From CALGLS01 sp047626155 (GTDB lineage: Bacteria; Bacteroidota; Bacteroidia; Chitinophagales; Saprospiraceae), in the NCBI GenBank assembly GCA_047626155.1, contig JBLHRR010000017.1, forward strand, positions 1 through 61,282: a stretch of 61,282 nt of DNA, read 5' to 3'. The translations under genes were made by a program, and so were the position numbers. Within the stretch, counting starts at the first letter, position 1. Each line of letters starts with the position of its first letter. The notes beneath the pieces are model-generated. The model ran no database searches, was not told the origin of the DNA, and saw only the letters and a program-made list of their open reading frames with translations. Positions 34,537 through 44,043 of the stretch are shown here, piece by piece.

Positions 34537-37089
34537 CTAATCATTTCTTTCAAAAACCTTATTCCAAAATTTCTTCCGTTTTTTCTTTTTCTTCGTCCGT
34601 TCATTCCTTTTTTTGATTTCTTCTGAGCGCTTACGACGTGCCTCGACCTGTTCTCGTCTGACCTGCTCCGGACTTTTATTGACGCGATCTTCTACCTTTC
34701 TCTTTCTAGGGTTTTTCAGTGCATCCAGTAAATCGTCGATTTGATCATTAATACCTCCTTGGCCAATCTCTTCTTCTACGACTGCAATAGGCAACTCCTT
34801 TACGTATGGTGGACAAGTTATGGACTCCATTAATGCCAAACTTGGTTCCTGGAACTTGGCGTATTGCATCGCCTTGAAGTCTTTATCCTTGTAGACCTCT
34901 TTCATGAAAATAGCCCAAATAGGAAGAGCAGTGTTAGCACCCTGACCTTCACGAATGCTTCTGAAACGAACCTGTGGATACTCTCCGCCTACCCAAGCCC
35001 CAGCTACCATATTTGGTGTAAAACCCATAAACCAACCATCGGAGTGCGACTGTGTGGTTCCTGTTTTTCCAGCAATATCGTTTTTGAATTTGTATAAAAA
35101 ACGAAGTCTTCTGGCGGTACCGCTATCCACGACCATCTCCATCATTTTGGTCATCACATCTGCGTAGTCTTCTGTCAAAACCTCTACGGGAGCTTCTCGT
35201 TCAAATTCCACGATGAGTGTCCCTTCACCATCTGCTATCTTGGTGAGATAGCGCGGCTTGACATGCTTTCCTCGGTTGGCAAAAGTACCATAGACTTGTA
35301 TCATATCCATGAGTGACAAATCCGCGGCACCCAATGCGATGGCAGGCCCATCAGGTATCTTCCTTTTGATCCCCATTTCTCTAGCCAACTCTTGTACATC
35401 TTCATAACCGGAGCGCATGATTAAATCGACTGCAACAGCATTTACAGAATTACTCAATGCACCGGCCATTGAGTAAAGACCACCGTATCGGTCATCTGAA
35501 TTATGTGGAGTCCAATCGTCGTATTCGGTATAAGTCACTAGGCGATTGTCGAAATAATCACAGGGGAAATAACCGTTCTGTAAAGCTTTCGCATAAACGA
35601 TTGGTTTAAAGATAGAGCCGACCTGACGGGTGGATTTGACGTGATCGTACTGGAAATATTTGTTATTGGAGCCACCGACCCAGGCCATGACATTACCGTT
35701 GGATGGGTTCATGGCCATGAAACCGGCATTGAGCATCGCGAAGTAATATTTGATGGAATCCATCGGGCTAAACTCCTGAGTTTGCTCTCCTTCCCAGGTG
35801 AAGATCGTCATCTTGTGTTTTCGGTCGAAGTCCTTTCGGATCGCTGCTTCGTCCAAGCCCTTTGCCACTAGCCTTTTATATCGATCCGACTTTTTCATTT
35901 CCCGATCCAGCACTTTTTTACCGCCCCAAACCTTCTTCCCTTTCCAATGCTTATCGAAGGATTTTTGTAACTGCTTAAGATGGGTCGTTACTGCTTTTTC
36001 GGCATGAGCCTGCATACGGGAATCTATTGTTGTATAAATTTTTATTCCGTCTGTGTACAAGTTATAATCACTGCCATCTGCTTTTTTGTAACTTTTCAAA
36101 ATCTCTTTTAACTCCTGACGAAGGTGCTCGCGAAAGTAAGTTGCTTGCCCGTCGTAGTGACGTTCGCGATTGTATTCCACTTCTATTTCCAATTGCTTTA
36201 AAGAATCACAACTTACTTCATCTAGATACTTATATTTCTCCATTTGGTTCAATACGATGTTTCGGCGCTTCTTCGCGTTCTCCGGATTTCGAACAGGATT
36301 GTAGTAAGTATTCGCTTTTAGCATTCCCACCAAAACAGCCGCCTGCTCTGTTTTAATATCTTTGGCCGAGGTATTGAAAAACTGACGTGCTGCGACCTCT
36401 ACTCCAAATATGTTGGAACCAAAAGGAACAGTATTAAGGTAAACGCCCACCAACTCGTTTTTAGAATATACTTTTTCTAGCCGTTTTGCTACAAACATCT
36501 CTTTAACCTTATTGACCAATATGGTTACCGGCCAATGATTTTCTCGAGCGTATAAATTCTTAACCAACTGCTGGCTAATCGTACTACCGCCTCCTCCTGA
36601 ATCATCTTGTAAAAGTACTGTTTTAAATAATACTCTCATTAAAGCACGAATATCTACCCCTTGATGTTCGAAGAACCGAGCATCCTCTGTTGCGATTAGT
36701 GCATTGATAAGGTCTGGTGAAATTTCATCGAAGCCAACATTAGTTCTATTTTGTATATAGTATTTTCCGAGAAGGACGCCATCGGACGAATAGACTTCGG
36801 AGGCGTTGTCATTTCGGATATTGACCAATTCTTTCTGGCTGGGTAATTTCCCAAAAGCACCAAACCGAATCATGAGTACAAGGAACAAAGCCATTAGAAC
36901 GAAAGTACCGACTGCCAATCCTGCCATACGGAAGAAGATTCCGAGCTTGGATTTATTTTCCGCATAAGCGGCCCACCAAATTTTGAAGCCGATCCATTTT
37001 TCATTAGCAATGAATTTCGCCTTTTCTGCGAAGGTCGGCTTAGTTTCACCTGTAAAAGGTTCGGGTGTTGGTTGATCTGGTGTGGTCAT
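34537..37089 (-). CDS. Class A penicillin-binding protein (PBP1A type)
   Basis: Bifunctional peptidoglycan glycosyltransferase and transpeptidase, 850 aa. A cytosolic tail and TM are at about 52-77. The glycosyltransferase domain has catalytic Glu135 (LIATEDARFFEHQGVDIRA) and GGSTISQQLVKNLYARE. The transpeptidase motifs are SIFK (STRQVGSIFKPIVYAK), SVN (SNSVNAVAVD) and KTGT (IAGKTGTTQSHSDGWF). A long basic tail closes the protein (KKRNERTKKKKKRKKFWNK). The tail is unusually Lys/Arg-rich, possibly for wall or membrane binding. It is monocistronic. Confidence 0.95.
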   Translation of the reverse strand: MTTPDQPTPEPFTGETKPTFAEKAKFIANEKWIGFKIWWAAYAENKSKLGIFFRMAGLAVGTFVLMALFLVLMIRFGAFGKLPSQKELVNIRNDNASEVYSSDGVLLGKYYIQNRTNVGFDEISPDLINALIATEDARFFEHQGVDIRALMRVLFKTVLLQDDSGGGGSTISQQLVKNLYARENHWPVTILVNKVKEMFVAKRLEKVYSKNELVGVYLNTVPFGSNIFGVEVAARQFFNTSAKDIKTEQAAVLVGMLKANTYYNPVRNPENAKKRRNIVLNQMEKYKYLDEVSCDSLKQLEIEVEYNRERHYDGQATYFREHLRQELKEILKSYKKADGSDYNLYTDGIKIYTTIDSRMQAHAEKAVTTHLKQLQKSFDKHWKGKKVWGGKKVLDREMKKSDRYKRLVAKGLDEAAIRKDFDRKHKMTIFTWEGEQTQEFSPMDSIKYYFAMLNAGFMAMNPSNGNVMAWVGGSNNKYFQYDHVKSTRQVGSIFKPIVYAKALQNGYFPCDYFDNRLVTYTEYDDWTPHNSDDRYGGLYSMAGALSNSVNAVAVDLIMRSGYEDVQELAREMGIKRKIPDGPAIALGAADLSLMDMIQVYGTFANRGKHVKPRYLTKIADGEGTLIVEFEREAPVEVLTEDYADVMTKMMEMVVDSGTARRLRFLYKFKNDIAGKTGTTQSHSDGWFMGFTPNMVAGAWVGGEYPQVRFRSIREGQGANTALPIWAIFMKEVYKDKDFKAMQYAKFQEPSLALMESITCPPYVKELPIAVVEEEIGQGGINDQIDDLLDALKNPRKRKVEDRVNKSPEQVRREQVEARRKRSEEIKKRNERTKKKKKRKKFWNKVFERND

Positions 37090-37485
37090 TAGTATCAGCG
37101 TTGTTTTGATATTTTGAGTAAACGATGCGTCATTGGCACTTAGTATCAGGAAATCTGTTCTTGCCTTTCTATTCCGTTTTCATGCTAAAATTAGCATAAA
37201 ACAGGAGATGTTCTGAATTGATCTTAGTATATGTGTTGATTGAAAGAGGATTCGTTGCGGATTAGAGAGGATTCGTTATTTGGAGAAAGCCTTTATTTCT
37301 TGGTATAATTCAAAGCTCACAAAGAGTGCAAAGAACTGAACCCCATACGCTTATATCTTTGTCCTTTAAAATTAGACAAAACTGAGTAAACATTTTCTAT
37401 TTCTCTTCTGTTAAACTTTATTCTTGAACAAGCAAATAAGCTACTAAGTGTGACCTATTATTCTTGAGCCTCCTTACTTTCGCGC
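37090..37485. other. Divergent spacer with repeat remnant
   Basis: About 395 AT-rich bases between the PBP and MFS genes. A CTCACAAAGAGTGCAAAGAA tract at about 37316-37335 matches the CGCAAAGAG-type dispersed repeat. A near-consensus TACTTTCG lies at 37475-37482, three bases before the MFS ATG. No small ORF of merit was found. Confidence 0.45.
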
Positions 37486-38655
37486 ATGCTAAAAACCCCG
37501 GTTAAACTTTATACTCTTCCCTTCATCTTACTTTGCCTGAGTAACATTTTATTTTCCGGTAGTTTCAACATGATTATTCCTGAAATGCCTGCCTTTTTGA
37601 CTTCAATGGGAGGAGGGGATTATAAGGGTTTGATTATAGCTTTGTTCACATTATCTGCTGGTTTGTCCAGACCGATTAGTGGAAAACTGACTGATTTGAT
37701 TGGGCGGATACCCGTTATGATTATTGGGACATTGGTTTGTGTCGTGTGCAGTTTGTTATACCCATTATTACTTACGGTATCTGGTTTTCTTTTCCTTCGT
37801 TTTCTTCATGGTTTTTCTACTGGTTTTAAACCAACTGCAACTGTAGCTTTTGCTGCGGATATTGTTCCGGTACACCGAAGAGGAGAGGCAATGGGGATGA
37901 TGGGTGTAAGTGCCAACCTTGGAGCTTCTATGTTTCCACCGCTTGGCAGTTTTTTGGTTAACCACTATTCGTTGAACGCCATGTTTTATGTCTCTTCTCT
38001 ATTGGCGCTTCTTTCCATTGTTATTCTACTGGGACTAAAGGAGAGTTTAACAGATCCACAGCCTTTTCGCTTTTCGATGTTGAAGTTGAATTCGACAGAG
38101 ATCATAGAACGGAAAGCTTTGCCGATTGCTTTAGTGGCTGTTTTTGTCTATTTGCCTTTCGGTATTCTACTCACCATTTCGCCCGATCAAGCAGATCATT
38201 TGGGCTTTGAAAATAAGGGATTGCTCTTTTCGAGTTTTACTATTTTTGCTGTCATGTCGAGATTGGTAGCGGGAAAAGTTTCTGACAAGTATGGTAGGAT
38301 TCCCATCGTTAAAGTTGCCATTATACTGGTTTCTGCTTCATTGGTATATCTGGGTTTAGCGGATAGTCAGTTGGACTTGATGTTGGCCGCAGGTGCGCTG
38401 GGTTTCTCTACAGGTGTTGCTTCTCCTTCTGTTTTTGCATGGGTTATTGACATCAGTCCTGAGGAACGGCGAGGGCGATATATGGCTACGGTGTATATCG
38501 CGTTGGAGGTTGGAATTGGTTTTGGCGCACTACTCTCTGCTTGGTTGCATGATAATGATCCTGCCAATTTCCCGAAGGCTTATTTTGTTTCGGCAGCTTT
38601 GGTTTTAATAGCGTGGGTGTACTTGCAGTTCTTTTATAAGGGGGAGAAGTTATAA
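37486..38655 (+). CDS. MFS transporter
   Basis: 389 aa with 12 predicted membrane helices. The loop 2-3 motif is SGKLTDLIGRIPVMIIG (about 63-79), the MFS motif A, repeated in the second half as AGKVSDKYGRIPIVKVA. The family exports or imports small molecules by proton coupling. The sequence is of the drug-efflux (DHA1-like) kind, but the substrate cannot be told. It is a single gene convergent with recO. Confidence 0.9.
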   Translation: MLKTPVKLYTLPFILLCLSNILFSGSFNMIIPEMPAFLTSMGGGDYKGLIIALFTLSAGLSRPISGKLTDLIGRIPVMIIGTLVCVVCSLLYPLLLTVSGFLFLRFLHGFSTGFKPTATVAFAADIVPVHRRGEAMGMMGVSANLGASMFPPLGSFLVNHYSLNAMFYVSSLLALLSIVILLGLKESLTDPQPFRFSMLKLNSTEIIERKALPIALVAVFVYLPFGILLTISPDQADHLGFENKGLLFSSFTIFAVMSRLVAGKVSDKYGRIPIVKVAIILVSASLVYLGLADSQLDLMLAAGALGFSTGVASPSVFAWVIDISPEERRGRYMATVYIALEVGIGFGALLSAWLHDNDPANFPKAYFVSAALVLIAWVYLQFFYKGEKL

Positions 38656-38664
38656 GACAAGAGC

Positions 38665-39387
38665 TTATCCAAAGACCACTTCCAAAACACTCAAAGCATT
38701 CAACGCTGTCAGGCCCTCTACATGCAGCTTATAATACTTGACCAACTCCCTCAGTAAGAATTTCCGATCTTCTTTCGACATTTTCACTTCATGACATTCC
38801 GAAATATCACAATGTAATAATTCATCTAACAAAGCTGCAAAATGAGGTTGCAAGGAATGTGTAGATTCAGCTGTTTCCACAAATACTCCTTCTTGTAAAT
38901 CAAAAATTGGTGTGGCCTCAGAATAACGCTCTCCGGGCATAAAGCCCAAATAGGCAGAATATTGAAGCATGAACCACAAGTGAATATTTTTTGCGGGAGC
39001 TGTGGATTTATCCACAAACAAAAAGAAGCCGTGCAAAAAGTCAAATAACTCTTCTTGCTCTCCGGGTTCTCTCAATGTTTTTTGTAACAATTCTATGATG
39101 AATGTCCCAACAGCGCCTTTGCTGAGATTAAAAGGAATGGATTTGTAAAGGTATTCTGAGCTGAGTTCTTTGGTCCGACACATGCTTTTGTCATCCCGGT
39201 GATAAACCACCATATCGAGCAGATTCATCGGTTGAAGGAGACTGGCAGCTACCTGTGGTTTTCTAGAACGAACCCCACTTACGATATAGGAACGAAGGCC
39301 TTTCTCTTCGGTAAAGACATCCATTATCACGGAAGTCTCTGAGTATTTAATGGCGCGAAGGACAATGCCTCTGGTTTTGATGAGCAT
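38665..39387 (-). CDS. recO: DNA repair protein RecO
   Basis: Loads RecA on SSB-coated DNA together with RecR. 240 aa. The N-terminal OB fold is MLIKTRGIVLRAIKYSETSV, followed by IMDVFTEEKGLRSYIVSGVR and ASLLQPMNLLDMVVYH. The C-terminal part is helical. The zinc-binding cysteines of some RecO proteins are not evident. It lies 23 bases after the pseudouridine synthase gene on the same strand. Confidence 0.9.
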   Translation of the reverse strand: MLIKTRGIVLRAIKYSETSVIMDVFTEEKGLRSYIVSGVRSRKPQVAASLLQPMNLLDMVVYHRDDKSMCRTKELSSEYLYKSIPFNLSKGAVGTFIIELLQKTLREPGEQEELFDFLHGFFLFVDKSTAPAKNIHLWFMLQYSAYLGFMPGERYSEATPIFDLQEGVFVETAESTHSLQPHFAALLDELLHCDISECHEVKMSKEDRKFLLRELVKYYKLHVEGLTALNALSVLEVVFG

Positions 39388-39410
39388 GGTTGGTCTGTTC
39401 TAATATATTC

Positions 39411-40229
39411 TCATACAAAGTGCCGCAACATAATAATCTCCCGCTCACTTAAAAAACGCCATCTGCCTCGCGGCAAATCCTTCTTGGTCAAACCCGCCAG
39501 ATAAGTTCTGTCCAGCTTTTTAACGGTATAACCCAGACTTTCAAAAACTCGTCTAACAATACGGTTACGACCAATTTGAATTTCAATACTAATTTCGTTT
39601 TTCTCAAAAGGTTTTTCCGAAAGGTAATGTAAGTTCTTAACGGGGGCCAATCCATCTTCCAATTCCAATCCTTCTTTAATCTGATTAAAATGCTCTTGTG
39701 TAACGGGCTTATCCAAAACCACTTCGTATATCTTACTGACTTTATGACTTGGGTGGGTCAGTTTTTTCCCGAGGTCGCCATCATTCGTCAGTAGAAGCAG
39801 TCCCATTGTTTCTCTATCCAATCTTCCTACTGGAAAAATACGTTCTTTGATTTTCCCTTCCAACAGATCCATTACCGTTTTTCTATCTCGTTCATCACTA
39901 ACCGTAGTAATGGTATTTTTGGGTTTATTTAACAAGATGTACACTTGATTGGTTTGTGGCTCGATGACTTTATCTTCGTGCTTAACTACATCCCCTTCTT
40001 GTATTTGATAAAAAGGTTCCAGTACCACTTTTTCATTGACTTTTATTTGTCCTTTCTTGACTATTTCCGCAGCCGCACGTCGAGAGCAAACACCACAGTG
40101 CGCGACGTATTTATTCAACCGCATCCCAATGATAGCAACCGGTTCACGTCCTTTTGGCCCCTCTTTACCTGGGTTGCGGGCTTTGTTGAAATCTAAGGAT
40201 TTCCCCGAGCGTTTGTTGTTTCTTTTCAT
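39411..40229 (-). CDS. rRNA pseudouridine synthase, RluB/RsuA family
   Basis: 272 aa. A basic N-terminal extension (about 1-35) precedes an S4 RNA-binding domain (MRLNKYVAHCGVCSRRAAAE). The synthase domain has the catalytic Asp motif GRLDRETMGLLLLTND (about 137-152) and the C-terminal GRNRIVRRVFESLGYTVKKL. It converts specific uridines in 23S or 16S rRNA to pseudouridine. Position specificity is not readable. It forms a probable unit with recO downstream. Confidence 0.92.
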   Translation of the reverse strand: MKRNNKRSGKSLDFNKARNPGKEGPKGREPVAIIGMRLNKYVAHCGVCSRRAAAEIVKKGQIKVNEKVVLEPFYQIQEGDVVKHEDKVIEPQTNQVYILLNKPKNTITTVSDERDRKTVMDLLEGKIKERIFPVGRLDRETMGLLLLTNDGDLGKKLTHPSHKVSKIYEVVLDKPVTQEHFNQIKEGLELEDGLAPVKNLHYLSEKPFEKNEISIEIQIGRNRIVRRVFESLGYTVKKLDRTYLAGLTKKDLPRGRWRFLSEREIIMLRHFV

Positions 40230-40270
40230 TAACTATTAGCTGTTAGCTTTTAACTCTTAACCGTTGGCTT
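40228..40270. repeat. TTAAC-rich intergenic tract
   Basis: A run of TTAACTATTAGCTGTTAGC and TTTTAACTCTTAACCGTTGG fills the gap between the pseudouridine synthase and dnaB genes. Comparable tracts lie at about 6250-6277, 9520-9552 and within the hairpin at 29217-29279. Confidence 0.45.
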
Positions 40271-42815
40271 AAAACGGAATATCCTCGTCATTATTCATTT
40301 TGGAGGACCTTGTTATAATATTGGTTGTTGAGCCCGGATCCATGCCGCCTGCAGAGAGGAGTTGATTGAAGTCCGGATCATCTATATTGGTAAACTTAGC
40401 GAAGCGATCGGTGAATTTTAGTTTCACAGTATCCAACGCTCCGTTACGGTGTTTGGCGATAATAATTTCACCGATACCTTTGAGAGAGTTTCCTTCTTCG
40501 TCTTCTAAAATGGAATAGTATTCTGGACGATAGATAAAGGAAACGATATCCGCATCTTGCTCGATTGCTCCACTTTCACGAAGATCCGATAGCATCGGAC
40601 GCTTATCCCCACCTCTGGATTCTACAGCTCTACTCAACTGAGACAGAGCGATGACGGGTACACTCAGCTCCTTTGCCAACCCTTTCAAGGCTCTGGAAAT
40701 TCCTGAAATTTCCTGTTCTCTGTTTCCTTTCCCTGCGTCTGGGCCACCGCTCATCAACTGAAGGTAATCAATAACGATCAACTGAATATCATGCTGCATT
40801 TTCATACGACGACATTTCGCACGAAGCTCGAAGATATTAATACCTGGCGTGTCATCAATATAAATGGGCACTTCACTCATTTTTTCAATCGCACTTTGTA
40901 ATTGCTGCCATTCGTAATCCTCTAACTGACCACCACGTAATTTACTACCAGAGATTTCTGCCTCCATAGAAATCAGACGTTGGACAAGCTGAACATTTGA
41001 CATCTCCAAAGAGAAAAAGGCGACGCCTTTGCCGAAATCTACGGCGGCGTTTCTGGCCAAGGCTAATGTGAAAGAAGTGTTATGTGTCACCGTCATATCT
41101 TCTAACAAGAAGAGTTTGTTTCCGTCAATTTCAAAACCATAGTAATCATCTACCTTGTCATATTCGACATTAATACCAGTCACTTGCCAGTTTACTCTAC
41201 CATTCCAAGGGTTCGCAATCTTTCTTTTTATTTTGACAGGAATGCGATCAACATCTCCATATATCCTAACACGATATACTTCTGTTTCATAACCGATCGA
41301 TTTGATCGATGCCATTTTTGGGATCAAAGAGGTTCTAAAACCTAAAGAATCACAAAGGAATTTTATATCCTCCGTTAGCCTTTTATTTTTTCGAGTTATC
41401 TCGTAACCGTTGGATTGTACATTATAATGACCATCAGAATCTAGTAAGCCCGCAAGAAGCTCTAGTCTTTTTTCAACAGAATTGATTAAATAGATACTTG
41501 GAATATGTTTGCTATTTAGCACCCCAATATTTCGCAATTCTACTTTTAGAGAGTACCCCTTATTTCCAGTATAGCCACCTGTAATATTATACTTTGGGCA
41601 TTTCATCGGATTATTATGGTATCTTTTCAAGGACAATCCTAAGTCCGCTGCATACTCTTCTAAATAAGTCACTACTTCCTCATCTGTATTTGAAATTTCG
41701 GATTTGCTCGAAGCTCCATCTCCTAAGCAAAGACCCAAAAAGTATGGGGCGAGTGGTACCTCTTGCTCATTAAAATCTACTCCTACCTTATAGCCTTTAT
41801 AATTCGTTTTGAATTTATCTGCTTTTGGCAAGTAATCTTTTATTGAAATATTCAGAACATCCCCATTTGTGTGTGGACCTTCGGTACGACTTCTTTTCAA
41901 CGAAAGAATATGACTCTCATTCACTCGATAATCTATTCCTTTATTTTGCCGAACCCAATACATTTTCTCCTGGCCTCTTGCCAGTGAAAGAACTTTACGT
42001 GGTGTAGAATCATCTCCCATCAAAGCCTCTCCTACTTCTATATCTTCAACTCTTTTGAGGGAACCATCATACATCAAAACCTTAGTCCCTTTTCCTAAGC
42101 ATTTCCCCATTCCTGGTCGAGCTGCCACAATAATCAAATCAGAAGGTTGCCAGCCCGAAGTCAAACGATCCAAATCCGTGAAACCTGTCGGCACTCCCGT
42201 TAGCCCGGCCGAGTCTTTCTTGGCTAAATCTTCCAGTTGTTTCAAGGCACGGCTCGTCAGCGTCCCCATTGATTCGTAACTACGACTCAAGTTCTGCTGA
42301 GTGATATTAAACAAGCCTTGCTCTGCTTCATCTAACAAACTAAATACATCGGTGGTGTCTTCGAAAGCGTCTTTAATTACTTTGGTAGAAACTCGAATCA
42401 ATTCTCTTTGAATGTGTTTTTGAGAAATGATACGAGCATGGTATTCGATATTGGCTGCAGAGGCGACACGGTTGGTGAGCTCTACTAGGTAATAAGGTCC
42501 ACCTACTTGTTTTAATACTCCGGCACTCTTGAGTTGTTCCGTTACCGTTAACAAATCTACAGGCTGCGTTTTTTCAAACAAGTGCAGCATTGCCTTATAG
42601 ATTTCCTGATGAGCATCCAGGTAAAAACTATGGGAGCTTATAATGTCCAGTACAACAGAGAAAGCATCCTTATCAAGCATGATAGCCCCCAAAACGGCTT
42701 CTTCCAACGGAATAGCCTGGGGCTGCACCTTTCCATAGAGTTGGGAAGGTACATCAACGCCCTTCTTTTTCCCCTTGTAGTCTCCCTTTCCTTTGTTGAA
42801 GTTGTTATCTGACAT
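40269..42815 (-). CDS. dnaB: Replicative DNA helicase DnaB, intein-containing
   Basis: 848 aa precursor. Extein parts: N-terminal domain (residues about 30-170: PQAIPLEEAVLGAIMLDKDA) and RecA-like ATPase with the Walker A motif split by the intein (ARPGMGK ... TSFTLALARNAA). Walker B and later motifs are IQLIVIDYLQLMSGG and SDLRESGAIEQDADIVSFIY. Without the 341-residue intein the helicase is 507 aa, the normal size. It unwinds DNA at the fork. A consensus -7 element lies at 42849-42856 and DnaA-box-like sites further upstream. Confidence 0.97.
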   Translation of the reverse strand: MSDNNFNKGKGDYKGKKKGVDVPSQLYGKVQPQAIPLEEAVLGAIMLDKDAFSVVLDIISSHSFYLDAHQEIYKAMLHLFEKTQPVDLLTVTEQLKSAGVLKQVGGPYYLVELTNRVASAANIEYHARIISQKHIQRELIRVSTKVIKDAFEDTTDVFSLLDEAEQGLFNITQQNLSRSYESMGTLTSRALKQLEDLAKKDSAGLTGVPTGFTDLDRLTSGWQPSDLIIVAARPGMGKCLGKGTKVLMYDGSLKRVEDIEVGEALMGDDSTPRKVLSLARGQEKMYWVRQNKGIDYRVNESHILSLKRSRTEGPHTNGDVLNISIKDYLPKADKFKTNYKGYKVGVDFNEQEVPLAPYFLGLCLGDGASSKSEISNTDEEVVTYLEEYAADLGLSLKRYHNNPMKCPKYNITGGYTGNKGYSLKVELRNIGVLNSKHIPSIYLINSVEKRLELLAGLLDSDGHYNVQSNGYEITRKNKRLTEDIKFLCDSLGFRTSLIPKMASIKSIGYETEVYRVRIYGDVDRIPVKIKRKIANPWNGRVNWQVTGINVEYDKVDDYYGFEIDGNKLFLLEDMTVTHNTSFTLALARNAAVDFGKGVAFFSLEMSNVQLVQRLISMEAEISGSKLRGGQLEDYEWQQLQSAIEKMSEVPIYIDDTPGINIFELRAKCRRMKMQHDIQLIVIDYLQLMSGGPDAGKGNREQEISGISRALKGLAKELSVPVIALSQLSRAVESRGGDKRPMLSDLRESGAIEQDADIVSFIYRPEYYSILEDEEGNSLKGIGEIIIAKHRNGALDTVKLKFTDRFAKFTNIDDPDFNQLLSAGGMDPGSTTNIITRSSKMNNDEDIPF
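41079..42101 (-). mobile_element. Intein with LAGLIDADG homing endonuclease in dnaB
   Basis: Residues 239-579 of the DnaB precursor, inserted in the P-loop after GMGK, a known DnaB intein site. It starts with Cys (CLGKGTKVLMYDGSLKRVED) and ends VTHN before a Thr+1, the normal splicing residues: block A at the start, block B near 301 (NESHILSL), block F/G at the end (DYYGFEIDGNKLFLLEDMTV, THN). Two dodecapeptide motifs mark the endonuclease: LGLCLGDGAS (about 360) and LAGLLDSDGHY (about 454), both with an Asp at the acidic position, so cleavage activity is plausible. The reading frame is intact. Confidence 0.95.
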
Positions 42816-42848
42816 TTGTTTTTTATGTTAAATAGTAGAATACCAAAG

Positions 42849-42856
42849 CAAAGCTA
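42849..42856 (-). promoter_or_regulatory. -7 element of dnaB
   Basis: The minus strand reads TAGCTTTG, an exact TAnnTTTG match, 33 bases before the dnaB ATG. Confidence 0.55.
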
Positions 42857-42897
42857 CGCTATTCTGTAAATCTTTAATAATTCCATTTCCACAGCAG

Positions 42898-43190
42898 TTA
42901 TCCACAAGTGTTGGTAAGTATTCCAAAAATTGTTGATAACCTTTTACCAATGTTGGTAACATTTTTAAAAAGACAATTAAAAAAGAATTTATATATTTTA
43001 TTTTATTCCAATTGATACTTATTAATGTGATTTAAAGAGTAATGTGTTAGACTTATAAATACATTAATATTTTGTGCTATTTGTAAATTTATTTTTCTAT
43101 TCGAGTCCTTCTTTTAAAATTAAGCTTTGGTTTTTGTGTAGAAATAAGCTCTTATATTCAATTCTACAGCAAAATCCCCTGTTTTCCACA
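42898..43190. promoter_or_regulatory. DnaA-box-like cluster and TTGGTAA repeats upstream of dnaB
   Basis: A perfect DnaA box TTATCCACA lies at 42898-42906, with near matches at 42931-42939 (minus strand TTATCAACA) and 43182-43190 (TTTTCCACA). Interleaved are three TTGGTAA half-sites (42911-42917 and the palindromic pair at 42944-42959). The 560-base spacer (42816-43374) is very AT-rich and has no convincing gene. It could be a DnaA-controlled promoter region or an origin-like element. Evidence is motif-level only. Confidence 0.35.
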
Positions 43191-43374
43191 GCTCTTATCC
43201 CCCTCTTCTTTTTTCGATTTTCTTGCCCGTTTCTTTCAAAAACAAATATAACATTTTTTAAACAAAATGTTTTAAAAACTATCCGTCATAAAAATTGCGA
43301 CACACTTAATCCTGACTTAATAATCACGAATAACTGCGCCGCACAATTTTGAGCCTTTAAAGTCAAAGGGAGAG

Positions 43375-44043
43375 TTACAACTCTTCCAACTTCTTCATCA
43401 CTTTCTTCACTGCCTCTTTTTGTTCTTCAATAAGCGTATCCGTATTCTCCTGATCTGCCTCATTTTCTTCAATACCCTTTTCCGCTTTTTTAATTTTTTC
43501 TTTGGCTTGCTCTATGTCACGGTGGTAATTATCGTTAGCTCTCTTTAACTTTTTAAGCATTTTTTCCAGTTTCTTCAACTTATCTTCTTCTTTTTCAATT
43601 TCTATTTTAATTTTTTCCTTCGTCACCTCCAGCCCAAAACGCATTAATAGTTTCTCTCCCTCCAGATATTCCTCCTGATGTTCAGAAGAAGTTAAAAAGT
43701 CTCCTCCAAGGTCCACCCAAAGAGTGAGTTGTACATCGTCTCCAATTTCAGTAGTCCGAGTATAAATATTTATCGGATCACTGCCACCTATTTCCGGTAT
43801 CTTGATATTACCTGTAAATATTTGATTTTCCTTTTTATTCTTCTTGCTTTTGCCCCCTTTAAATCCTTTCAAATATTTTTTCCAAAGTTTATTTATAAAT
43901 TTATCGTTGGTATCAGGCAAGTCCAAAACAAGTGCATTTTGGATGCCCTCACTCATACTTTTACTTTGTTCAGAGATTTGCGCATTTAGCGAAAGCGAAG
44001 AAATCAGAAATACATAAAAAATAAGAAGTAATTGATTTTTCAT
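43375..44043 (-). CDS. Secreted protein with coiled-coil C-terminus
   Basis: 222 aa. The signal peptide is residues 1-21 (SSLSLNAQIS). A small globular middle follows (about 60-135: IFTGNIKIPEIGGSDPINIY, VQLTLWVDLGGDFLTS). From about 140 to the end there is continuous Lys/Glu heptad sequence (KIKIEIEKEEDKLKKLEKML). Likely periplasmic, forming a long coiled coil. No family recognised. It stands alone between two long AT-rich spacers. Confidence 0.7.
   Translation of the reverse strand: MKNQLLLIFYVFLISSLSLNAQISEQSKSMSEGIQNALVLDLPDTNDKFINKLWKKYLKGFKGGKSKKNKKENQIFTGNIKIPEIGGSDPINIYTRTTEIGDDVQLTLWVDLGGDFLTSSEHQEEYLEGEKLLMRFGLEVTKEKIKIEIEKEEDKLKKLEKMLKKLKRANDNYHRDIEQAKEKIKKAEKGIEENEADQENTDTLIEEQKEAVKKVMKKLEEL

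Noticed and set aside
39007..39015. TTATCCACA DnaA-box match
   Set aside because: Lies inside the recO coding sequence with no cluster around it; likely chance.
43074..43352. 92-aa plus-strand frame in the spacer upstream of dnaB
   Set aside because: Very Phe/Leu/Asn-rich because of AT-rich DNA; no signal-peptide order, no conserved pattern; overlaps the DnaA-box-like cluster.
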